In this document: piece by piece, positions 1-6,241 of the stretch
Numbering within the stretch: position 1 is the stretch's first letter
Layout: each line of letters starts with the position of its first letter
Source: Candidatus Aminicenans sakinawicola JGI OTU-1
Lineage (GTDB): Bacteria; Acidobacteriota; Aminicenantia; Aminicenantales; Aminicenantaceae
NCBI GenBank assembly: GCA_000493965.1
Contig: AWNV01000038.1
Location: 1-9,626 of the forward strand
DNA length: 9,626 nucleotides
Reading direction: 5' to 3'
Made by a program: the position numbers and the translations under genes
Notes under the pieces: generated by a model
Database searches by the model: none
Seen by the model: the letters and a program-made list of their open reading frames with translations, nothing else
What the model was told of the DNA's origin: nothing

Positions 1-7
1 ATTAAAG

Positions 8-44
8 CATATTTGAGGCGTGCCAATTAGTGTCTTCAAATATG
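8..44. repeat. Inverted repeat upstream of the NYN gene
   Basis: CATATTTGA at 8-16 is the exact reverse complement of TCAAATATG at 36-44. A G-T and a G-C pair extend the potential stem to 11 bp around a loop of about 15 nt. No T-run follows on the plus strand, so a classical intrinsic terminator is not clear. It could be the 3' end of a gene to the left of the window or an operator-like site. The 1-147 stretch shows no other convincing feature. Confidence 0.45.
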
Positions 45-132
45 TAAATGTCACTATTATTCCAATTAAAAGAAGGGAAAACTCTGCCTGATAAACACCT
101 GATTTGTATTTGTGATCTAATATAACCTGATT

Positions 133-140
133 AAGGAGGG
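133..140 (+). promoter_or_regulatory. Strong Shine-Dalgarno for leader ORF
   Basis: AAGGAGGG lies 7 nt before the ATG at 148, which is ideal spacing for that start. It is 33 nt before the ATG of the NYN gene at 174, too far to serve it directly. This placement is the reason for calling a leader ORF. Confidence 0.6.
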
Positions 141-147
141 TTAATTT

Positions 148-177
148 ATGATTAAGAATAGTGTGAGTTACAAATGA
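148..177 (+). CDS. Nine-codon leader ORF coupled to the NYN gene
   Basis: ATG at 148 opens a nine-codon frame encoding MIKNSVSYK and ends in TGA at 175-177. It owns the only strong ribosome-binding site in the region. Its stop overlaps the ATG of the downstream NYN gene as ATGA, the usual geometry for translational coupling by terminating ribosomes. The NYN frame itself is closed by TAG at 159-161, so the downstream gene cannot start early enough to use the same Shine-Dalgarno. The peptide has no run of one amino acid that would suggest a classical attenuator. Its likely role, by inference, is to deliver ribosomes to the NYN start. Alternatively it is the new 5' end left by a frameshift in an originally longer NYN gene. 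Confidence 0.45.
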   Translation: MIKNSVSYK

Positions 178-701
178 CTAAAAAGAAAGCTCCCAATATT
201 TATAAAGAACAGAGAATCGGAGTCTTTGTCGATGTGCAGAATATGTACTATTCTGCAAAATATTTATATAACACAAAGGTCAATTTTAAAGCGATACTCA
301 GAGAAGCAGTAAGGGATAGGAATCTTATACGAGCAATTGCCTACGTGATAAAAGCAGATGTGAAAGATGAAGTAAATTTTTTTGATGCACTTAAGAGTTT
401 AGGCTATGAAGTCAAAGCAAAAGACATTCAAGTTTTTTACGGAGGGGCCAAAAAAGGTGATTGGGACATTGGAATAGCAATGGATGCGATTGAACTTGCT
501 CCGAAGCTTGATGCGGTCGTTCTTGTTAGCGGAGATGGAGATTTTGTACCACTTGTCCAGCATCTGAGGCGTGCTATTGGCTGTTATGTCGAGGTTATTG
601 CTTTCAAGAAATCAGGTTCCCAGAAACTGATTGAAGAAGCGGACAATTTCATTGATATAGACTTAAATCAGGAGAAGTTTTTATTTCCTGGTAGGAAATA
701 A
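174..701 (+). CDS. NYN-domain (LabA/DUF88-like, PIN-fold) putative ribonuclease
   Basis: This 175-residue protein is essentially one NYN domain, a PIN-like fold related to LabA/DUF88 proteins and generally thought to be a metal-dependent RNase acting on cytoplasmic RNA. The motifs appear in order. GVFVDVQN (about 16-23) supplies the first acidic residue, D20, and the characteristic N23. KKGDWDIGIAMDA (about 93-105) carries D98 and D104. LVSGDGDFVPLV (about 117-128) carries D121 and D123. All expected acidic positions are present, so the enzyme should be active. The length suits stand-alone members, with no OST-HTH or zinc domain at the C-terminus. The ATG at 174 lacks its own good ribosome-binding site and overlaps the stop of the leader ORF. 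No partner gene follows; repeat R1 begins 22 bp after the stop. The RNA target is unknown. Confidence 0.9.
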   Translation: MTKKKAPNIYKEQRIGVFVDVQNMYYSAKYLYNTKVNFKAILREAVRDRNLIRAIAYVIKADVKDEVNFFDALKSLGYEVKAKDIQVFYGGAKKGDWDIGIAMDAIELAPKLDAVVLVSGDGDFVPLVQHLRRAIGCYVEVIAFKKSGSQKLIEEADNFIDIDLNQEKFLFPGRK

Positions 702-722
702 GTATTAAGGTATAAATATAAA

Positions 723-850
723 GGGGTCGGGCCATGCTAACTTATAGATATCAGGAAAGATAGCCCATAATAAGGGCTGATATTTGGCCTTATAAGCTCC
801 TTTTTGCCGCACAAATAAGCACTTTAAGAAAAGCTCCAAAAATAGTAAAA
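723..850 (+). repeat. R1: 3'-truncated copy of the GGGGTCGGGCCA repeat
   Basis: Positions 723-829 align without gaps to 2784-2890, with 98 of 107 bases matching by eye. A weaker match with a 2-nt indel continues to about 850, after which the copies diverge. The copy begins with GGGGTCGGGCCATGCTAACT and lies 22 bp after the NYN stop codon. It contains an AGCCC/GGGCT mini-hairpin (764-780 area). The right terminal inverted repeat seen in R2 is missing. It occupies most of the 702-915 gap between genes. See R2 for the complete form. Confidence 0.85.
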
Positions 851-860
851 GTAAAATATA

Positions 861-872
861 TTGATGCATCAA
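861..872. repeat. 12-bp perfect palindrome
   Basis: TTGATGCATCAA is perfectly self-complementary. It sits in the AT-rich tail between R1 and the 3' end of the 4Fe-4S protein gene. With no spacer it would be a poor hairpin, so a dimeric protein-binding site is more natural, although a palindrome of this length can arise by chance in AT-rich DNA. Confidence 0.25.
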
Positions 873-915
873 TTTAGTCTTGTAAAAATGAAAGGAAGTT
901 TTCTAGTTAGGCTGA

Positions 916-2316
916 CTAAAAGCGGGCAAAGATTGTTGTGATTATAAAGACCGCGCAATAAACCGTAACTATAAGCATGAATGGAAGTTTCTGTCTGATG
1001 CTGAAATTCTTAAAAGCATCGCTTTTAAATAAAATAAGCCATGAAGTAATTAAAACTCCCACAAACACGATCAAAGCCATATAACTTAAGAAAGGAAACA
1101 CAAAATTTGTGAAACTTTTATTAAGATGAATATCACCAGATGCAATCAGTTTAGCCGTTGAATAGCCTATGGGATCTTTTACGCTCAGTGAATAGTAGGG
1201 GATACGTGAAGAAATCTTAAACAGTGCCTTAAGTAAGTGCATGCAAGCTATAGTCGGAAGAAATATGATACTGAATTTTTTCGCACTCTCAAACAGTGAA
1301 AACCCTGCAGTTAACCTGGCCATCAAAGCAGGAATGAGAAAAATTATGGCAGGAAATAGCACAAATAGTATAACTGCATGAATGAAGTTTGCAATCTCTC
1401 CAGAAGCTCCCAGTACTCTGCTGATAGTGTCCGGCACAAATAAGAGTACTTTTTTTGATGCATCCCATTCTTCCGACATTTCCCATATTACCAGGCCGCT
1501 TGCAAAAAAGAGAAGGAAGAATTCCGCAGAGCTAATTTCTATTGACTTAAAAAAGTCTGCTAATGGCTTTCTTAAAGAAAACCGCAGGTTTCCATGAGGG
1601 CAGACTTTCAAACATTGTGTACAGAGCAAACATCGCCTGTTGTCCCGGATGGAAGCAGGATAAAGATTGCTTGTGCAGCTTCTATTGACCAGGGAATAGT
1701 ATTTTTTTGGATCGATACATTCCTTAGTTTTGCATTTGGCACAGATGTACTTATCTTTTGTCCTCCATTCAAAAGGAGAACAAAGAGCATAAAGGCCAAG
1801 CAAATGGCCAACCGGGCAGACATAATTGCAAAAGGCTCTCTTTTCGTAAATCAATGCAAACAATACAGCGCTGCCAAAGAGGAAAATAAAGAAATAGGCC
1901 ATTCTCCTGGGATAGCGGTGAGCCCAGAATGTACGGATAAATCCCAGAAGAGCAAGGGCATAAAATAATGTAACTACCCAGCCCGATTTAAAGAAAGAAG
2001 GGACTTTTCGTTTCAATCCAATTTTGCTCACCAGGGAATTGATGAGCTCCATAGGGCAGACCTGGCACCATATGCGTCCTAAGAGTACAGCACTGATAAT
2101 AATAAGCGGCCACCACAGCGACCATACAAGGAGTGCGGCAAGATTTGTGTTTCTCAATGTGCCTGCCAGTTTGGCATCCACATCCGGTGCAATTAACCCA
2201 CCGTAGATGATTGCTGCAAAGCAAATCAACATGAATACCTGGGGAATCAAAGGGAAAAATCTTGATGTCAGCAGTAATCGCAGAGGCTTGATATTGAGAA
2301 GGTTATTCATATTCAA
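916..2316 (-). CDS. NapH/CcoG-like 4Fe-4S polyferredoxin membrane protein
   Basis: This is a 466-residue integral membrane electron-transfer protein. About nine hydrophobic segments are visible (near 27-43, 59-80, 113-130, 139-157, 263-279, 311-333, 347-365, 403-430 and 445-463). Two membrane-edge Cys motifs of the NapH/NosR/CcoG type occur: CQVCP at 84-88 and CNYVCP at 163-168. A soluble ferredoxin loop follows, with CAKCKTKEC at 192-200, C214, and a canonical CLLCTQCLKVCP at 229-240. Family members pass electrons from quinol or flavin carriers to periplasmic or membrane reductases. The substrate here is unknown because no nap, nos or cco genes are adjacent. Compared with typical NapH it has a long extra C-terminal half of membrane segments. 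TTG at 2316 has an AGGG about 7 nt upstream; ATG at 2310 is the alternative start. The start overlaps the 3' end of the MBL stub, so the two are probably co-transcribed. Confidence 0.85.
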   Translation of the reverse strand: MNMNNLLNIKPLRLLLTSRFFPLIPQVFMLICFAAIIYGGLIAPDVDAKLAGTLRNTNLAALLVWSLWWPLIIISAVLLGRIWCQVCPMELINSLVSKIGLKRKVPSFFKSGWVVTLFYALALLGFIRTFWAHRYPRRMAYFFIFLFGSAVLFALIYEKRAFCNYVCPVGHLLGLYALCSPFEWRTKDKYICAKCKTKECIDPKKYYSLVNRSCTSNLYPASIRDNRRCLLCTQCLKVCPHGNLRFSLRKPLADFFKSIEISSAEFFLLFFASGLVIWEMSEEWDASKKVLLFVPDTISRVLGASGEIANFIHAVILFVLFPAIIFLIPALMARLTAGFSLFESAKKFSIIFLPTIACMHLLKALFKISSRIPYYSLSVKDPIGYSTAKLIASGDIHLNKSFTNFVFPFLSYMALIVFVGVLITSWLILFKSDAFKNFSIRQKLPFMLIVTVYCAVFIITTIFARF

Positions 2317-2620
2317 GGTCTAACCCTACACCTACTTCTTTGAGATTAACGACTTTGGATAAGGCAATCTTTGAATTTAAATCAGTACAATGACAAGCGT
2401 GCATCTGCTTTGGATTCAATTTTTTCATATATTCTAATGTTCCCTGTAATTGTTCTTTTGAAGGATCAAGCAAATGAAGACCGCCTATAATATCAATGAC
2501 TCTCTCTTCCTTACAGAGCTTTTTTGCCTGTTCGACGATATTACAAATTCCTGCTTCAATATATAATGAGATACATGGTTCTGCTAAAAAATACATTTTT
2601 TTCTTATTATTTTTATTCAT
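2303..2620 (-). pseudogene. C-terminal stub of an MBL-fold metallo-hydrolase
   Basis: The 105-residue frame matches only the end of MBL-fold proteins related to the dihydropterin/RFA-P synthase-like group. The recognisable blocks are EAGICNIVEQAKKL (about 22-35), IIGGLHLLDPSKEQL (about 44-58), LNPKQMHACHCTD (about 68-80) and a terminal VGVGL. The family is usually about 250-280 residues. The N-terminal HxHxDH metal site and the central domain are absent, and the usual SHAGI histidine is replaced, giving YIEAGI. Hydrolase activity is therefore not expected. The first 15 or so residues (Lys/Asn-rich) do not resemble the family, and an in-frame TAA lies five codons before the ATG. The 3' end overlaps the start of the 4Fe-4S gene by 8-14 nt, which may be why this end survives. 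It could still be expressed as a short protein. Confidence 0.75.
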
Positions 2621-2783
2621 AAATTGCTTCTTTTAGAAATTTATTCTTGGTTATTATTATTAATTTCAAATACAATTTGTCAATTTAATTTCTGTTATTC
2701 TAATTCACTTCTTATTTGAAGAATTAACCACAGGTTCAACCTTCCTCGATGAAAAGAGGAAGCAGTTTTTGGCGAAGGGAAAA

Positions 2784-3025
2784 GGGGTCGGGCCATGCTA
2801 ACTTATAGATATCAGGAAAGATAGCACATAATAAGGGCTGATTTTTAGCCTTAGAAGCTCCTTTTTGCCTTCAAAAAAAGCACTTTAAGACGCAAACTAC
2901 AAAAATAACATCTGATCTGCTTAAACGTACATTTTTGCCACCAAAACCATTGCTTTAAGGCCGATTTTGAGGCCGTTTTTCTGTTTAACTCCTGAAAATT
3001 CAATCAGTTCGTGTGGCCCGACCCC
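2784..3025 (+). mobile_element. R2: 242-bp MITE/REP-like element with terminal inverted repeats
   Basis: The left end GGGGTCGGGCCA (2784-2795) is the exact reverse complement of the right end TGGCCCGACCCC (3014-3025). The interior encodes no protein. Its first 107 bp match R1 closely, and its first 29 bp match R3. It also has an internal imperfect direct repeat: 2861-2890 against 2931-2960, 21 of 30 bases equal, 70 bp apart. A second small direct repeat of GGCCG occurs around 2959-2975. Short noncoding elements with such ends are typically moved in trans, for example by a Y1/REP-associated transposase, but no such gene is in this window. I see no obvious target-site duplication; AAA precedes the left end and follows the right end, which is too short to be decisive. 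Confidence 0.75.
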
Positions 3026-3110
3026 AAAGGGCCAACCAAAGGACCAAAGGAATTATAAATTATTTTCTATCGTTCATAAATATATATATGATATTCTGGA
3101 ACAGTAATAA

Positions 3111-3116
3111 GAAGGA
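3111..3116 (+). promoter_or_regulatory. Shine-Dalgarno that selects the peptidase start
   Basis: GAAGGA directly abuts the ATG at 3117 (no spacer) but is 6 nt before the ATG at 3123. Ribosome geometry therefore favours 3123. Confidence 0.55.
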
Positions 3117-3122
3117 ATGCTA

Positions 3123-4652
3123 ATGACCAGAGGATCTAAAATCGGGATGATTGTTGGCATATGTTGTGGTATTGTCGGCATTGCTGCTGGGATTATTTTC
3201 GGAGTAGCTCCACTGATTAGGTCCACTGCTCCCTCAGAACCGGCAAGTAGTACAATGGGCACTTCCGGCGGGTATGTTATCATTGCAACCGAAAAGGCAG
3301 ACAATGATTATACCCAGGCGATTGCAATTGCAAAAGAGATGCATCCTAAGGCGGATAAGATGGTATTTTCTCCAGCCAGCCTGGAGGTTGTGAAATCAAA
3401 ACTTAAGAAGCTGCAGCCCCGCTATGCCTTATTATTTATGACTCCTGATGAGATTGATGCTAACTTTGTCTGGAAATGGCTGGAAATGGCTTCCGAAATT
3501 GATGACGACCCTTTTGTTGATTTTTGTTACGGGTTTATTACTGGGAGAAATGCAAAAGCTGCAGCCGCTTTCATGGAAAGGATCAAGGATGCAGCCGAAG
3601 GAAAACTCAAACTTGCCGGTAAAATGATTGACAACCTTGGTTCTAACATGCAGGCCAAGGCCAGTGCTTTTTATCACAACCGGGGCAGCTATATGATACC
3701 GGTCTTTTCCGAACGGTTCTCCCTTGAGACTATTTCCCACGGCAGGCGGGGTTTTACAAAAGAACGCCTCTCCACCATGTATGGGGCCGGCATTGTCCAC
3801 TGGGGAGGGCATGGCTATCCTGACCGCGTAGTTGACAGCCTGAACGGTCCATTTGTGCAAAAGCTCAAACTTTCTCCATGCATTGCTTTTAATGGAGCCT
3901 GCTATACTGGAGTTACTTCAACCTGGTTTAGTATGATGGAAGGAAAGCTGAAGAAACAGAAAGTGGATGACAGTAAGTCTTTTTGCTTGGGGATCTTAAC
4001 TAATAATGTAATTGCCTATCTTGCTGCCTTACATGCTGACCATGGCATCCCTGTTTATCAGGAAATGGAGTACATGGCAACTACTGGCGCTTCCCTGGGT
4101 GAGATTATTAAACACACCTATGATGGAGTGGTGCTTGGTAATGGCGGGAAGTTGCCTCATTTTGGAACTCTTACAGAGGGGATGATATTAAACTGGAGCC
4201 CGAAAGATATTATGTTAAATGGAACAGCGACTCGTGTGCTTTTTGGAGACCCTGCTTATGTACCGATTAAGGCATTTTCCAGCAAACCATTTGATATAAA
4301 AACTAGTATCAAAGATGGGGAACTGGAGATTGTTGCGACACTTGTAAATCCGGTTTTGAAATCTACATATACCGATACATATCATTCTGATATGTCAATA
4401 ACACAGCAGTTTAATGACCGTGCTCTTCTATTTTTTGGTTTACCAAATGGCTGGGATACAGTCAAAAAAGTGAGCATTTCTGATGTAACTGTGAATGACA
4501 AATCAATTAAGCATAAACTGGTTGGTTATGCTGTTGAGCGGGATGGAAAAGTATCCATGCTTCATATTCAGATTGATTTACCCAGCAGCGGTTACATGCA
4601 GTCGCCATTCCGGAAAAAGGGGGCCAGGATTAAACTCAGGGCAAAAAGATAA
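3123..4652 (+). CDS. Membrane-anchored clan CD (gingipain C25/caspase-like) cysteine peptidase
   Basis: From the preferred ATG the protein is 509 residues; the ATG at 3117 adds two. The numbering here uses the longer form. A basic N-terminus (MTRGSK) precedes one hydrophobic segment (about 9-34), then a Ser/Pro/Thr linker (36-50). The positive-inside rule puts the rest outside the cytoplasmic membrane. The catalytic pair typical of clan CD is visible: HWGGHG with H232, and FNGACYTG with C262, each after a hydrophobic strand (GIV, CIA). This is the C25/caspase-fold His...Cys order. The region 52-110 looks like an additional alpha/beta subdomain, and 380-511 resembles the Ig-like C-terminal part of C25 proteins. 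No lipobox or sorting domain is evident. There is no propeptide or partner gene, so substrate and activation are unknown. R2 precedes the gene and R3 starts 9 bp after its stop. Confidence 0.75.
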   Translation: MTRGSKIGMIVGICCGIVGIAAGIIFGVAPLIRSTAPSEPASSTMGTSGGYVIIATEKADNDYTQAIAIAKEMHPKADKMVFSPASLEVVKSKLKKLQPRYALLFMTPDEIDANFVWKWLEMASEIDDDPFVDFCYGFITGRNAKAAAAFMERIKDAAEGKLKLAGKMIDNLGSNMQAKASAFYHNRGSYMIPVFSERFSLETISHGRRGFTKERLSTMYGAGIVHWGGHGYPDRVVDSLNGPFVQKLKLSPCIAFNGACYTGVTSTWFSMMEGKLKKQKVDDSKSFCLGILTNNVIAYLAALHADHGIPVYQEMEYMATTGASLGEIIKHTYDGVVLGNGGKLPHFGTLTEGMILNWSPKDIMLNGTATRVLFGDPAYVPIKAFSSKPFDIKTSIKDGELEIVATLVNPVLKSTYTDTYHSDMSITQQFNDRALLFFGLPNGWDTVKKVSISDVTVNDKSIKHKLVGYAVERDGKVSMLHIQIDLPSSGYMQSPFRKKGARIKLRAKR

Positions 4653-4661
4653 AAGGAAAAG

Positions 4662-4690
4662 GGGGTCGGGTCATGCTAACTTATAGATAT
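4662..4690 (+). repeat. R3: 29-bp left-end copy of the repeat
   Basis: Twenty-eight of 29 bases match the left end of R1 and R2; the GGGCCA of the terminal repeat reads GGGTCA here. Similarity stops abruptly after GATAT. The copy lies 9 bp after the peptidase stop codon, in the same orientation as R1 and R2. It is either a truncated element or a site from which the rest was deleted. Confidence 0.8.
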
Positions 4691-4718
4691 TAAGCAAGTT
4701 CACTCCTAAAATATGAGT

Positions 4719-4907
4719 TCAGTGCTTATTTTTTATGTATGGCTCCAACAGCGATTTCCATACGATGTAACCGTCCCCGGTTAGATGCAGTCCGTCATTG
4801 GAATAATCAGGGTTAAGCTTATTTCCTTCACAGGTAAAGGATGAATATACGTCAATATAGGTGATTTTGAATATTTCCGTCTGCTTTTTCAGTTTTTTAG
4901 TTGCCAA
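4719..4907 (-). pseudogene. C-terminal stub of an SGNH/GDSL hydrolase
   Basis: The 62-codon frame holds only the last part of an SGNH-family esterase/lipase. A strand-like ITYIDVYSSF (about 15-24) leads to NPDYSNDGLHLTGDGY (about 32-47), which is SGNH block V with the catalytic Asp38 and His41. It ends in a WKSLLEPYI helix. The usual protein is about 200 residues or longer, so the GDS nucleophile block and the Gly/Asn oxyanion blocks are gone. The frame opens with TTG directly after an in-frame TAA, and I see no ribosome-binding site, so a functional start is unlikely. The 3' end lies 29 bp from R3. Confidence 0.75.
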
Positions 4908-5039
4908 TTATAAATAATCTAGGATAGTTGAATATTTTAGATAATTATGCATCGTTAATAGGTTTCGGGCCTTTTTTATTGATTTTTTTATCCTTATCAT
5001 TCTAGTTCCCTGAAAAATATTGTGCATTCTTGTCCGGAG
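4908..5039. other. AT-rich spacer at the composition boundary
   Basis: No gene, repeat or RNA motif is recognisable. Base composition changes across this spacer: AT-rich genes on the left, GC-richer genes on the right. It may be the junction of two segments with different histories. Confidence 0.35.
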
Positions 5040-5387
5040 TCAAAGCAGAGGTTGAATCTCATGCCACATCTGTTTGATTGAAACGGCCCGGACATTTTCA
5101 GCCAGTGCAAAAGTCCGCTCACCAGCGTGGATAACGTCCAATGAAGAAAGCTTCAAATCTGTGATGGCGCTTCGCATCGACCTCGTCAGCTTGGGAGAGC
5201 TGGTCCTTTTGATTTCGAATCCCAGGCGTGTCCTTGCCCTCACCACCAGTAAGTCGAGTTCAGCGCCGGCATGTGTTGCCCAGAAAAAACATTCCTCGTC
5301 TCTGGCCTTAAGGCGGCGCTTGAGCTGGTTGATGACGAAGCCATCCCAGGAAGCTCCGATTTTAGGATGGCCTTCCAGGTCCTGCAA
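5040..5387 (-). pseudogene. C-terminal DUF4143 domain of a truncated AAA ATPase
   Basis: The 115-residue frame matches the C-terminal DUF4143 domain of the common DUF4143 AAA ATPases (usually about 380-450 residues). Key blocks are GHPKIGASWDGFVINQ (about 6-21), FFWATHAGAELDLLVV (about 34-49) with a PD-(D/E)XK-like ELD, GFEIKRT (56-62) with EIK, and HAGERTFALAENVRAV (87-102). The N-terminal P-loop ATPase is missing. Upstream in the same frame SYLL still fits the family, but a TGA stops the frame at about seven codons before the TTG used here. The other upstream frame does not resemble the ATPase. It is therefore a remnant; the PD-(D/E)XK core alone might fold but should lack ATP-dependent function. 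Confidence 0.8.
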
Positions 5388-5591
5388 AAGATAAGAATTT
5401 CCTTTTCAGCTGGGCCGGCTGGATGAGCATCTTTGTCCTCATTTTTCCCTTCAGCCATCGTGAGGAAATATAAATCACGATAAAAAAGATGTCAAGGACA
5501 ATCGGAAGTCGCTCATGGTGGGCCGAAACGCCTCAGGAAAGCTCAAAAGTACCCAAAACCGCATAGATGACTTCTTCCAGTCAAGAGAAGA

Positions 5592-6134
5592 TTATAAGAA
5601 ATGATCAGCTGGAGCCTCGGAGTCCATCAAGAATTTCTGATAGGCAAGATGAGGCGGGGGAGGTCTCTCCGCGACAAATGTCAGCTTGAGGTGGGCGATG
5701 ATACGATCGACCACCGCATAGTCGGTGAAGAAGGCGATGATGCGCATTTCCCCCTGGCATTTGGGACAGGTCAAGGGATTAACCTTGTAGACTTTCCTTA
5801 TCATCTCGGCCCAGCCCCGGCGGGGGATCCTCGGGTTCTCCTTCTCAACGATGATGAATGGATGCTTGTCGGGCTGCCCCTTCCGCACTTTGCCCCGGTG
5901 AGCATTGGCGTACAGGCCGAAGTAACGGACGGTGACCTGGCCCTTGTCTGGAATATAGGAGGTCACCCGGGCGATAAACTCCAGATAATCCATATCCTTG
6001 ATGATGGGTCGGAGGAAGCCGCACTCTTTCTCGAAACGTGACTCATATTCGGCCAGGAACTGGTCAAAGTAATGGAAGAGTACCCGGTAGAGCACGGTGC
6101 ATTCGGGATGTCGGGGACGGTAAACTCCTGCCAC
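5592..6134 (-). pseudogene. IS91-type transposase with in-frame internal deletion
   Basis: The 180-residue frame has both ends of an IS91-family (Y2/HUH rolling-circle) transposase but no middle. Residues 4-47, from VYRPRHPE through RFEKECGFLRP, fit the normal N-terminus. From about residue 49 (DYLEFIARVT, GQVTVRYFGLYANAHRGK, GWAEMIRKVYKVNPLTCPKC with the CPKC knuckle at 123-126, TDYAVVDRIIAHLK) it is the normal C-terminal part. Family proteins are about 400 residues; roughly 200 or more are missing, including the zinc-binding segment, the HUH motif and the catalytic tyrosines. It cannot transpose by itself. The frame across the junction is intact. The start is GTG at 6134, just after an in-frame TGA. 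The element may have truncated the DUF389 fragment next to it. Confidence 0.8.
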
Positions 6135-6241
6135 AGCAGGGACTCATGAATCAAGAAACGGGCCAATCCCCTCTGAAAAAGGCTAATTGCTGAAATGACA
6201 GAAGTTAGCGTAAGCGTTCCAGCGGACTAGGAGCCCAAGGT

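Larger units (their letters stand above)
2621..3122. other. Intergenic region holding R2 and the peptidase 5' region
   Basis: About 500 bp separate the divergent MBL stub and peptidase gene. Positions 2621-2783 are very AT-rich with no convincing frame and no recognisable remnant of the missing MBL N-terminus. R2 fills 2784-3025. Right after R2, three CAAAGG units occur close together (3025-3050). A run of alternating TA (3080-3089) followed by TATGAT at 3087-3092 could be a -10 element for the peptidase gene, but I see no good -35 partner. Confidence 0.5.

Noticed and set aside
2725..2765. GGTTCAACC resembling a tRNA T-arm.
   Set aside because: No acceptor, D-arm or anticodon stem can be built around it.
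3432..3860. 142-codon minus-strand ORF within the peptidase gene.
   Set aside because: Antisense to the well-supported peptidase frame, including its catalytic region; no motifs of its own.
723..4690. R1-R3 considered as a CRISPR array.
   Set aside because: The copies are about 2 kb apart and of different lengths, with genes between them rather than short unique spacers.
5240..5458. 72-codon minus-strand frame overlapping the start of the DUF4143 stub, considered as its frameshifted upstream part.
   Set aside because: Its residues do not resemble the segment preceding DUF4143, while SYLL just upstream in the main frame does; the overlap part is simply out of frame.
5601..6041. 146-codon plus-strand ORF opposite the IS91-type transposase.
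   Set aside because: It is antisense to a frame with clear family motifs and has no recognisable content or ribosome-binding site of its own.
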